NCBI GenBank assembly: GCA_037903475.1
Contig: JBAJFG010000030.1
Coordinates: 1,240,001 to 1,304,000 of the forward strand
Length of the DNA: 64,000 nt
Direction: 5' to 3'
Source of the DNA: Ancylostoma caninum
Lineage: Eukaryota > Nematoda > Chromadorea > Rhabditida > Ancylostomatidae
Positions within the stretch are counted from its first letter, which is position 1; the number at the start of each line of letters is the position of its first letter. A model generated the notes under the pieces. That model was not told the origin of the DNA. It ran no database searches and saw only the letters and a program-made list of their open reading frames with translations. The translations under genes were made by a program, and so were the position numbers. This document shows positions 47,466-57,829 of the stretch, in pieces.

Positions 47466-49344
47466 AGTGTGATACGGTTATTAGGATTTCTAACTGATCA
47501 ATATGTATATTTCCTAAAGAGGCACGGCGATTTGAGTGGAATTGAGGACAGTTTTGGAAAACGTAGAAGAATATAAGACAGAGATAGAAAAAATACGAAA
47601 GGATATAAACAGTGATATGGAGTCAAATACAACTATGCATTATTATTACTATTATCAATTACAAATATTATAATTACATGCCCCATCACTCCTACCCCAG
47701 CCTTCCGGAAAAGTATGCCGTGAAATCCACGAAAATCATCTTGATCTATGCGCACAAAGCAGTACCTTCATACTTGCCGGTAAATTTTCGAGCGTGACAA
47801 GTAAAATGTAGGAAAAACTCTCTAGAACAATTCCATGCGTAGGAAAAGTTGCGAGGAATGGATAAGAGAAAAAAAAGCGAGCCGTGTTTAGCGGAAATCG
47901 CAGTGAGAGGTGGCAATGGGACCGCAATTGATCTAGTAGTGAGCAAAAGTTTACGTGATCAGTGCAACTAAACGTGCAAAAATTGTGGATACGTGGTTTT
48001 TGCTGGATTTATCTTTTAGTTTTTCTGGGACCCGCTGAAGTGTTGATGAATTTTATTCTGCAAATACATTCCACGAAATAGCCTATGAATATTCACATGT
48101 AGCTTTCTGGCAAACTGTTCAACTGCTTCTTATGTCACGTGTTCACCACAAATCTTTTTGTAATGTTGTTCTTTTTCAGAAATGCATGTGAGTTCCGAAA
48201 ATTATACAGAGAGTAGACGAGTGTGTTTCCCGCTGCCACGAGAAGCACGCTGCGCAACCGCGCCGCTCAACCCTCTTCTCGGCGACAAGACGTGGGTTTT
48301 TTAATAGTTATTTCGTCTTCTTGATATTTAATATCAATCTGATGACAAAATTATCAAGAAAACTCGGATTTGTCATTATGGCACCAGTTCCAGCGCGTGC
48401 GTTGCGGCAGCGCCGCGTACGTCACATGTCCGCGGAAAACGCACAGCTATCGACGCTTACTTCACATGGATGTACGATCATATGGTTTTTGTTAAATTAT
48501 TGAAGAAAATTTTATATTATTAGTCTATCTGCACATTTTGCGCCTGTATCTTTTATATGGAAGTACGATATATGGAAGCATATGATATATATATAGATCG
48601 AAAATACATGAGGTAAGGTATACTTCATGCAATTGAAACTTACTGTGAATATGGTTCTAAACAAAATGAATTTGAAGAGGCAAGCGTTCGCACGCTGTTA
48701 TCCTAGCCCTGACGCACAGTGTATGAGCTTGAGCTACTAAACAATTTCCTCTCTTTTCTTGCTTTTTCCCCATCACTTCAGCATGTGGGTAACTCATGAC
48801 GGGTACTGGAGCGTTACAGCTCAATGGGAAGCACAGCTCCTCCTCACGACCCTCTTATCTGTGGAAAACCTCTCGAGCCAAATTGGAACGCCGCATGGAA
48901 ATGGCGCCTGCACTTTCACACATTCGTTTATCCACACCGTTGTGCGTCCTTTTTGTGGCAGGACAAATTGCACAACTCATCATCTTTCATGCAAATAGGT
49001 CTTCATACGTGCCGATATGTGTCGGCAGCCGTTTATGAGAAATGATCGGCATACATTTCCATAGGGTTGCGGCTATTTCGCTCAGTAGCAGTACAATATC
49101 ATGGTTGAAGAAGTGAGTCACTTACGGCCAGAAAGGAAGGAAAAAGAAGAGGTTTGGAAAAAGAAACAAAAAAAAACAAAGGAAAACAAAAAAAAAGGAA
49201 ATAAAAAAGAAAAATAGAAATATATAAATAAAATAATATAAATAAAATAATAGGAGAAGCATGTACGTAAGTCCGTGTCCGTTCGCACACAACATACGAT
49301 TTGCATTTTGGCACTCTGGTTGTCTGCGCTTACCCACTTTCTAC
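47466..49344. other. Intergenic stretch upstream of the candidate gene
   Basis: No gene is supported. GC-rich words near 48235-48290 and 48395-48440 resemble the arms of the 40211-40484 element. A purine-rich A-run tract lies at 49130-49250. Confidence 0.4.
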
Positions 49345-49757
49345 TTAAAGGCAGTATGTCACCTCGTTTTGTGGGTGTGGATATCAGCATACTGTAGTCG
49401 TTCTCGTCGCGCTGATTTCAATTATGTAAGTCATAACGCACAAACGTGGCACAGACCCGTTATTGAAGGGTCCGAATGTGCAGCTCACGGACCACTTGGG
49501 CGGAGCGGACCGTGACTGTGCTGGATGCCCGCCACGTCTGCAGCGTTGGCAGCACGTCTTCAAGTGTCAGATCGATGAGATCAATAGCTTCACACGTCCA
49601 CTTAGCTCGACAAACTGTTTCAAACCCCGTCCAGAAAACCGATCAAAGAACGGGTTTAAAAGCCGTTTTGCATTTTATGTATGCCACTGGATTCAGCGCA
49701 TCGACGATGTTCCGCCAATACCTCAAACACGAAAACGAGGTGACACACTGCCTTTAA
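49345..49757. repeat. TTAA-bounded inverted-repeat element, 413 bp, second copy
   Basis: The left end TTAAAGGCAGTATGTCACCT and the reverse complement of the right end, TTTAAAGGCAGTGTGTCACC, are inverted repeats that continue through TCGTTTT. The interior matches the reverse complement of 18761-19173, including agcttcacacgtc and aacgggtttaaa. Its boundaries at TTAA and its length equal those of the other copy. Confidence 0.8.
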
Positions 49758-51292
49758 ATTGTTGTCAAGTACGTGGTCATGACGGGCGTTGCGCCCGCAC
49801 GCCACCCTGGAACGGACTATAATCTACATTTATAGGGCATCGGAGTCCGATCCTGTCGGATGACAAAAGATACGTATCGATCCTCGTTATTCAAGGATCG
49901 ATACGTATCACTGGTTATCCGACCGGATCGGACTCCGACGAACTATGAACGTAGCTACACATGTGTTCTATTCACAGATATAGAAAGTCCAATAATTCTA
50001 GAACAGTGAAGGACTCGGTCATTTGCTAACTGAAAGTAGGTTTTGCATTCTTTATCTTTAATAGTGCGGTTGATGTGATGGTCGAATTGGTTAATTCTTT
50101 ATTGCCTCCATTCTAGGAAAGAGTTGAAGAGGCTCAGAGCAAAGCTATCGGAAGGATTCATACTGCTTCATCGTGGTAGACAGTGTGGTAGACAGTGATC
50201 AGTTTCATTTCATTTTGCTTGCAGCCTCATGTAATTACCATTCCTGAACCTGGACAGGAGCCAAGAATGCATTCCTTATGATCCAAAAAGTCAGCAAAGA
50301 ATGGAAATAGCAGAAGTACCACAGATGCGAAAGGCTTGCAGTGTAGGCAGTAAGAGGGAGGATGCAACAGGGTCATTTTTGCAGGGCTGTTTTGCGACTA
50401 ATCGCAGGCCGATGATCTATGGAGCTAGTAGTAATTTACCTCTCAGCATGGGGAGGTGTATATTCGACATTTGCTGAACAGAGTTACATTCAAGGTAAAC
50501 TTTTCTTTTAGCCTCGGAAAATGACTGTTTCGTTATGATATCTAAAAATTAGGGTGTTTGTTAGTCTTTTACGTATGAAGGAAAGCTTTGCCGCTCTCAC
50601 CGTAAGGGAACTATTCTGTGCCGTTTCGGTGGCGCTTCTTGGATCACATACGACTGAATTCCCGTACAATTACCACATGATAACCTCGTAACACCGTGGC
50701 TCAAAACACCTTTGCGCTGCAGCATTCTTGCGTGGTTTGTGGCATGCGGTTCGACTCTCCTCCTGATCTGAGCATTCAGTCCACGAGGTGTAGGCCAAGA
50801 AGAGTTGAATGCGCCGTTCTAGCGTGATGGTGAGATTATTTACAAGACGGTCGTCGAAACGCTCTACTCCTGCTATGGAACCCTTGGTCCGCTCAAAAGC
50901 TATGATGCGAACGCCATTTATACTTGGACTGCTGTTGTAGACTTTGAAGCCGCACCCAATGATCTTGGACCTGTTACCGGATCATCCCGTCTGTATAAAA
51001 GTTTGTCAATATCTGTTGAGGAAAAGCCAAATACAGAATAATTACAACTCGAGACCAGTTATTTCCACTAACACTTTTAGATCAATTCCATTTCCTTCAT
51101 CACGACGAACCAATCACGAAACCACCCACATTTAATGCTACTAATTTGTTCTTCCTGGTTTACTGATATTTCTGGTCATTTCAAAGTCAAACCCGTGTGT
51201 TTTTGTGTGAGCATAGTGGTTTCTTGTCTTCGTTCTCTATGTAGCACTCCATTCACATTATTAAGCATCACTTTAATCTGATGCATCTTTTT
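49758..51292. other. Intergenic stretch
   Basis: Apart from the 99-bp palindrome at 49840-49938 I see nothing identifiable. Short ORFs lack coding features. Confidence 0.4.
49840..49938. repeat. 99-bp hairpin palindrome
   Basis: TCGGAGTCCGATCC on the left pairs with GGATCGGACTCCGA on the right. An inner pair GATACGTATCGATCCT / AGGATCGATACGTATC closes an 8-base loop, with small unpaired bulges between. It is located 83 bp after the TTAA element. Confidence 0.85.
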
Positions 51293-51550
51293 TCAAGCTG
51301 GCTGACAGTGCAAGATTACATCCTCATCAAGCAGTCCAGCAAGTACCACCTCTTCATGCTGTCCATGCCCTCCACATAATACAACAAATTTGTAAGGCGA
51401 TTCACTCGAGCAATTATACACATCTCCATTACTTTTCAATTCAATGAGCGCTGAGGTGGAAAGAAGAATGAGTAAACTCAAGATCGAGGTGCACGGAACA
51501 ATCCTCAACAAAATTTCTTTGTACTGCCTTTCGTGCTAACTTACAAAAAA
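51293..51550 (-). other. Open block resembling a short secreted peptide, no ATG
   Basis: The minus strand is open from a tag at 51550 to a stop at 51293. It contains IVPCTSILSLLILLSTSALI, which looks like a signal sequence, followed by a hydrophilic part with three cysteines ending LLDEDVILHCQPA. There is no in-frame ATG. It lies just past the lectin polyadenylation signal, so it could be an exon of another gene or chance. Confidence 0.25.
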
Positions 51551-51589
51551 TTCAAAGCAACGCTGGAATATTTATTCCACTTCGGCTTC

Positions 51590-53767
51590 TCAGGCCTTCT
51601 TCTTACAAATAAAATAGGTTGCGTTTGAATTGCAATTTGCATCGTGCCATAGTCCTTTGAAGACAATCTCACGTTCCTTCGTGAAGGTGGACACCATCTA
51701 AATGATGGTTTATGAGCAAAAATGTATGTACTGATAGCTTTGCGATAAGCAGCGAGTTTACTTGAGCACACTTTTCTTGAGTTTTGTTTTCCGGATGTCC
51801 TGCCCATTTATTGTATCCATAAGGAGAACCATCAGTCCAAGTCCACACTTCAGTATTGTGTTTGCGTTTCAATCCGATCCATGTGAGCCTATCGGTTTTG
51901 CCGGTGAAAGTACCATTTTCGGCTATTTCTAGAGATGCGTTTTCATACTTATAAGCTCTTTTATAAGTTCAATGAATGATTACCAATTCACAGGCATGGT
52001 GACTTACTTCCAATAAAATCGTTTTCCATGAAGCTGTGAATGGAGGTGAGATGCCCGCCGAAGACGTAGCATCGACTCTCAGCGTCATCAAATGATCTAG
52101 GTCGTTCGAATCGCTGAAAAACTATCAAATTTGCTAAGTTTTCTTTGTTGTTCCTTCATAAACTAAGAGAAAAGAAACAATAACAGAGCTTTCTTCACTT
52201 TCTTCCGAGTAGAGCATAAAAAGCGGAAGCAAAATGATGATTAATCAGAAAGTTTTTTTTGCGCTTTTGAAAAATATTGGGAAAAGAGTTAAGTAGACGC
52301 GATGCCTCCAAATTGCGACGAAAGATTGAAGTAAAACAATTCTGTGAGAGCTGCTTGTGAGTATGTATGATGAGATTCCGCTATGTCTATGCAGAATTTA
52401 TCCGCAACAAGGGAACATTATGCTTATTTTTATTTTATTTTATTGAATGCACTGCACCTGCTTTACCAATACATGCTATTAGAGAAATAGTCTCGGGTAA
52501 CTGAACCAAATTGCATAAAAAGTATGTCTTTGAACAACAAGACAATAGTTATGTATAATAGAATGGAAGCGAATATATCATCTCAACCAAAAACCACTTC
52601 ATGGTTTTCAAAAATATTATGGTTTCTGAACAGCTCTATTTGCTGCTAGTGCTTGAATATTCAACAAACAGGCGACCAGATTTAAAATGACCACAACTTA
52701 AAGAAAGAAGAAAACTAATGGTTAAAAATAACTCCCTCTTCTCGGTTGTGTGGTGCTCCATCAATCCCCAAGCATGTTTTTACGTACTTAAAAAACGTTC
52801 TTCGCATGCAATGTAACCGATGCCATTGATAGGGAAGGGGGCTTGATCGTTATTAGATGAAATTCCAGCAAATTAGTGACCAATATGGAGCTTTTCCCAG
52901 GAGACGAGAGCAATTTTCTTGGACAAGAATCTGTTTGAACGTTAGCAGCTGGTGTGGATGCGAGAAGAGATCTCAGGGTTTAGACTCTGACGACTGCTTT
53001 GAAAACATCTGCGGGAACATGACATTTCATAAATAAACATATAAGAAAGGTGCAAGGGGTTCGGCTCGCAGATCGAAGCGAAACCTATCTTTCTTGAATC
53101 TTTGTTTGAGAAGGTGCTACAGTATACATTTCATTACTGCCCGCGGGGTCAAAAAAAAGAGATCTCACGAAATCACTATATGCGTTCATGCCCAGCATCA
53201 GCGACGGAGTGGCCGAGTGGGAAAGTTACTAGACTGTTAGGCAGAGCGTCGAGGGTTCGAATCCCGTCATTAACGCTGCATTCTTGTTTTTTCTTGTTTT
53301 TTGGATTCGAGGGCAGTAGTGAGATACATGGTGTAGCACCTACTCAAACAAAGATTCAAGCCAGATAGGTTTCGATTCCGATCTGCGAGCCGAACCTCTT
53401 GCACCTCCCTTGTTAGATAAAAATGAATAATGATTGTTGGCCTAAGCATTCCGCTATTGCGAAAAGATAGGATCCGCTCGAAGAAAGGGGAACCTATTTA
53501 TTTATTCATTTGTACGTGGGTATACCAAGCTAGTGTACAGACAGTTCTAATTTTTTTAAGGAAATGTGTGTTCACCACTTTGACATGATGGAAACAGCCC
53601 TATAACATGCGTCAGCCATTGCTTATATATTTCGGGGCACAAAAACGAACCTTGTAGCATGCATCTGTTACTTCGAAATATTCCCACGAGCATGGACATC
53701 TTCCACAATTCGAACCAAGGGCGGTTGAAGCCACGATTACAGCGACAACGTAGTGAAGACCATTCAT
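51590..53767 (-). CDS. Secreted single-domain C-type lectin, 174 aa
   Basis: Exons (minus)  53767-53651, 52113-52008, 51955-51762 and 51697-51590; phases agree and the total is 525 nt. Residues 1-18 form a signal peptide (MNGLHYVVAVIVASTALG). The domain starts CPCSWEYFEVTDACYK, continues RFERPRSFDDAESRCYVFGG and LTWIGLKRK, then WTWTDGSPYGYNKWAGHPEN and EKCAQ, and closes GLWHDANCNSNATYFICKKK. These are the canonical cysteines, WIGL and W.D..C features of the fold. The sugar-binding EPN/QPN and WND motifs are not intact (HPEN and WHD are seen), so calcium-dependent binding is uncertain. It probably acts outside the cell in immunity or host contact, as inferred for the family. The acceptor of exon 3 (gag) was chosen by phase. 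An AATAAA lies at 51576-51571. Intron 1 (1.5 kb) holds the tRNA-like foldback element. Confidence 0.9.
53049..53406. repeat. Foldback element with a tRNA-like core, copy 1
   Basis: The left arm starts ggtgcaaggggttcggctcg and is matched, in reverse complement, by the right arm ending cgagccgaacctcttgcacc. The match covers roughly 90 bp per arm and includes aaacctatct, ttgaatctttgtttgag, aggtgctaca and cactactgcc. The middle carries tRNA-like A and B boxes. It lies in intron 1 of the lectin gene. A second copy is at 41206-41430. Confidence 0.85.
53201..53279 (+). other. Degenerate tRNA-Ser/Leu-like sequence within the foldback element
   Basis: tggccgagtgg (53210-53220) fits an A box and ggttcgaatcc (53254-53264) a perfect B box, 33 bases apart. 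The acceptor and T stems do not pair well in the canonical cloverleaf, so it is unlikely to be a working tRNA. It could still be a pol III promoter, as in tRNA-derived SINEs. Confidence 0.6.
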
Positions 53768-54932
53768 AACGTAGTCCTCTCCAAGTTTTGCTTAAATACA
53801 TTTCTTATCGGAATAAAAAATACGTATTTTGATTTTGAATGTGTAAGTGAAAGGCCCTCTCAGTGTGAGCAACCTGTCAAGGTAGAAACAGCGAGTTCAT
53901 TCATTATGAAACTATAAATCACTCAGAGACGGTAGCATAGGAAAAGATGCATTTGAGCGAAGTATGAGCAATACCTTGCTTGTTCGTTCCCGTTGAAGCG
54001 ACATTTCATCGACATCAATATACGTGATCGATATTCATGTGCAAAGGAGGTGCACGTGAGCCCCTTTTACAGCCTTCTTGCTGAATATTCAATTGGGAAG
54101 TGTTTAGGAAATGAGTTAAGGTCAAGAAAACATCATGCATTTATTCTGCATCAATGACCATCACTCTGCTTTGTTAGAGAGCTGCTCCCATAAGTTCTTG
54201 GCAAATATACCACGCGTTCGAAAAAAAATTGGGAAAACGGTGCCTCGCGAAGTACTGTAGCCTTTGTCTGCTGCCCCTGGTCTATCCTAACAAGAAGTCG
54301 CAAAGAGACTCATTCGAATGATTGAGTTGCTCATAGATTATGGAAACTTGCTGACTGCTGACTGTGCTGACTTCCAAGACTGTTGTGTTCTATAAAGTGA
54401 CGAGTCGTACATGCTAAATTTTTTGAAAATCGAGAATCTGACCACTCAGGTTGACGGCTCACCATTCAACCCTCATAGAAACAATAAACTCCAAAGAGCT
54501 ACACGAACATCCCATGAGCCTCTCACAATCTATATACAGGTTCTTCGACGTAGCGTCTACATGTTCTTATGATGTTCACACTGATACGATGTGCGGTCAA
54601 ACAAAGAGCGCTCTCCAAAAATCCCGTCACTCCGACATTCAAGCAGCTCTAGTCTCGACCAGTATTGGCTCTTCTCGAATGTCGTTTCTTCTCAGACACT
54701 GGGCTAGCAGTATGCTCAAAGAATTCAGCACTATCCTCGTCGCCACGCCCCCGCCACGCCCATCGCAGCTCAATATCGATTTGGCTCGCCACGGCAATCC
54801 GATTGATATCCTAACCTTGTAGGGTTATTTTCTACTGCACTGGGCGAATTTGGCTCCACCCCTGGAGACTGCAGCTGCGAAGGTTTTTGAGATTTTGCAG
54901 CACTTAGATAACCGCTGCTCTCCTACTACTCA
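53768..54932. other. Upstream flank of the lectin gene
   Basis: This is the promoter side of the lectin gene. A plus-strand ORF at 54451-54822 is open for 123 codons and contains SLSQSIYRFFDVASTCSYDV, but it has no clear start, family or splice partner. I do not call it a gene. Confidence 0.35.
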
Positions 54933-55229
54933 TCGAGGAGTATAGCACCTTGCGTCGCCGTCGCCGGCGACGGCGGCCGCCAATGTATGCGAACCCTCAC
55001 AATCGATACGCACCGGCGCCGCAGTCGCCAACTTTGGCGGCCGCCGATCGCCAATGTTGGCGACCAATCGATACGCACCGACGTAACAGCCGCCAACATT
55101 GGCGGCCGCCGATGTCGGAGACCGCCAGTCGCCGGCGACAGTGGCCGCCACCGCCGCTCCGCGCACATTCGATGCGTATCGGCCTCGCAGTCGCCGGAGA
55201 CGGCGACGCAAGGTGCTGCAGTCCTCGAG
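54933..55229. repeat. GC-rich foldback element, 297 bp
   Basis: tcgaggagtatagcacct and tgcgtcgccgtcgccggcga at the left are mirrored by gtcgccggagacggcgacgc and aaggtgctgcagtcctcga at the right. The interior repeats gatacgcaccg and ggcggccgcc words in both orientations. Its GC content is far above that of the surrounding DNA. Confidence 0.85.
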
Positions 55230-55481
55230 GACTATAGCGGCAGTGTTAAAGAATTGAGCTGCCCGTGACGTCACGGGCTGTTACGTCACGGTGGCTGCGG
55301 CGACGGCGGAGATTCGAAAGTGGCGCACGCTGGATTTCGCAAGTGTTTCCGCGTTTTTTCTAGGAAGTTTATGCGTTTTCATGCCGTTTTAAGTGGCTTT
55401 CTGATCTCCTATGTTCGTTTGAAGATGGTTTGAATGTTTTATGTTCTCTTAAACCTTTATTTTTTAGGCTAGCACTACGAA

Positions 55482-56838
55482 ATGGACGATTCACAAGAGG
55501 AGGCATTGGATGTAGAGGTTATGGACGATCATGATGGAGTTTTTTGTAATGAATTTTTTTGTAATTATTCATTACAAAAAAACCCCGCGCCGCGGAGTTT
55601 TTTGTAATGAATTTTTTCCAAAATGCCGAGTGATGACGCAATCTATGGGCCCAGGTCATCTACGGCTTCGGAAACTCCGCGGCGTGGGGTTTTCTTTTTT
55701 CTATTCTCCTTCTCAACACTCAGTTGATCCTCCCTATCATTATGCATGAAGGAAACCCCGCGCCGCGGAGTTTTGTTTTACAATAAATTTTTTCCAAAAT
55801 GCTAATTTAGGTTGATGGAATTCTCGTAAATCAGGAAAACATTCGCCTTTCCGTCAAAACAGCCAGCAATTCCAGATGACGCGCCTAAAACTGCCACCAG
55901 GGGCATTCCTCTCAGCAAAAAACATGAAATCTGTTTGGAAGATACCGGCCAACCCCCATTCGTGGTTTATGTTTCACACAAGCCATACATCCATAACTGG
56001 GAGCCTAACATTATGCATTAAGGCATGCGACTTGAAAGAGCTGATGAGCCGATGGAGACGATCAGGGCGCGCCAGTGAAGATCATCTGGTCCACTGCACA
56101 GATTTCATGAGATTCTACCTTGTGCAGGTGGGTTTTATATCCAATCCACAACACCATATTTTTCTGCTCTGTCAGCATTCACTTTTAGGCGTGCGATTCC
56201 GTTCAATGCATTCAGCAATATGCTCATCGAGTAAGTGGCCGCGAATCGAAGGAAGGACTCAAAAATCTACCGGAAGAGATAGTGAAAATTTTAGTTGGTG
56301 AGTACTACAGGTTGGTACATGCTCAAATCTTGCATTAAGACTGTTTCAGCTTGCCTGCTTGATGGGCTGGGTATGGGCCAGCCAGAATTGCACATGGCCG
56401 TGAAGGAGCTGGAAGACCAGCCGACGGGGTGAGTCCATCTGCTATGATAAACTTTATTCAAAATTATCATGACCTTATCAGACGTTTCAGGTTTTAGTTG
56501 GGACTCGGCAACACGGTAGCGGAGCGAAAACTAGCCCTGAAATCGCGGAAAGGCTGAGCATCCAGTGTTTGCCGAAATGTGCGTTTGCGATCAGTAGGGC
56601 ACTGTAAGTTGTAGACCTACAATTAAATGCTTTTATCTTATTATCGCACTTTTGTTTCAGGGCCGACGTGCGCCAATACATCATGAAGGGCACAAAATTG
56701 CTGCTGAAGCCGGTAAGTGTTAACTTCCTGATTTCATGCATTTCGCGGCAATTTCTATCTTTTCAGAAGCGCAAAGTCGTGGAGACGAACAGGTCACAGG
56801 CGGACGGGCGAGGTAGCACACGAACGGATCAGCAGTGA
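55482..56838 (+). CDS. Candidate multi-exon gene or pseudogene, unknown family
   Basis: The 3' half is well supported: exons 56189-56297 (ACDSVQCIQQYAHRV, NLPEEIVKILV), 56350-56428 (LLDGLGMGQPELHMAVKELE), about 56510-56603 (SPEIAERLSIQCLPKCAF), 56661-56712 (VRQYIMKGTKLLLKP) and 56767-56838 (KRKVVETNRSQADGR, then stop). Phases agree if the third of these starts at an ag near 56517-56530. Upstream, 55482 begins MDDSQEEALDVEVMDDHDG after tttttag, and 55880-56125 contains ICLEDTGQPPFVVYVSHKPY and LKELMSRWRRSGRASEDHLV, but in different frames separated by stops. An inverted-repeat unit occupies 55530-55802. So the 5' half is either broken or spliced in a way I could not resolve. The acidic start and lysine-rich tail suggest a nuclear protein; no family was recognised. 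Confidence 0.45.
55530..55802. repeat. CCCCGCGCCGCGG repeat units
   Basis: The unit aaccccgcgccgcggagttt is present at 55579 and 55753, with an inverted variant aactccgcggcgtggggttt at 55673. The flanking word aattttttccaaaatgc follows both direct copies. It sits between coding-like blocks of the candidate gene. Confidence 0.75.
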
Positions 56839-57829
56839 ATTCCCTCGGAGGATTCGCAAAGAAGCGCGACGTCCCGGTTTCCCGCAGTACGTCTTCTTTG
56901 TGTATCCTGTTATTGCCCACTATTATTTTTCCTCCTTCGCTACAACTTTTTGATTATTGATCTTACTCATTTTTGACTATTCTGATTCATTCTATTGAGA
57001 TTTCCTTGGTCTTGCTGGAAGAACGTCACCCAAGGATTTTTTTCTTAACCTTTTCTCATGTTTTCTTTTCTTGATGATTGAATGAGCTATTTTGAGATGG
57101 GAGGAGAGAATGTGCGAAAATACTCCTTAGGTTCTTTTCAGTTTTTCAGCAGGGCACTATCACCTTTTCGTTTGCGCGATTTATGCTGGTGTTGGGAGTG
57201 GGGAGTGAGGTTGTTGCTGATAGTGGTTGAGTGGAGTTAATAGGGAAGACGGATGGCTTGAGTTGTTTATTGAGTGTTTCTCACATCGAAGACAGTTTTT
57301 GGTTTGAGATTATAGTCTTACCAGTCTGGCCGTCCGGCTAACGCCGGACTTCCAGACTTCTATTGATGTTCGCTTCGCTCACATACTGCACCTTGAAAGC
57401 AAACACAAAAGTGTGGATGGATTGATAAAGTCTGCATCCTTCCACGCAGTTCTATCGCTCTCCTGGGAAACTCTTGATCCCGTAAGTGGTAGCTTTCCCT
57501 CATATGAACGAAGTTATGCTCTTCCATATGAGCGAAGTATATGGCCGTGAAGAACTGAGTGTAACCAATTCAGTGCAAATGTTATGTTGAAATGATTTAG
57601 GCTCAACTGGTTGTTGTGGTAATTTAAGTGATAAGGGTCCACCGGTGTATATAAACGGAAAGGAAGGAGCGGTTCACTCAGACACAAACGGAATGGGAAG
57701 AGAACACCGATAAGAAAGAAAGCAATATACATCTAGGTGATTTAGGTAGGAGGGTCCGCCGAAACAGGATAAGCGTACCCCTCATGCAGGAATAGACCCG
57801 CCTAGCGAATTCCTATTACTTGTGGAAGC
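56839..57829. other. Gap between the candidate gene and the satellite
   Basis: Mostly T-rich intergenic sequence. A TATA-like word lies at 57648-57655. A minus-strand ORF at 57514-57732 starts with a hydrophobic stretch (MYIAFFLIGVLFPFRLCLSE) but has no other support. Confidence 0.35.
57648..57655 (+). promoter_or_regulatory. TATA-like element upstream of the satellite array
   Basis: TATATAAA in a GC-balanced context, followed about 25 bp on by tcactcag, which could be an initiator. No gene was identified downstream other than the satellite, so its function is uncertain. Confidence 0.3.

Noticed and set aside
53201..53279. Functional tRNA gene
   Set aside because: A and B boxes are good, but the acceptor and T stems do not pair properly, and the sequence lies within a repeated foldback element.
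54451..54822. 123-codon plus-strand ORF as a gene
   Set aside because: It begins without ATG, shows no family features, and an alternative frame in the same place is equally open after an acceptor-like site.
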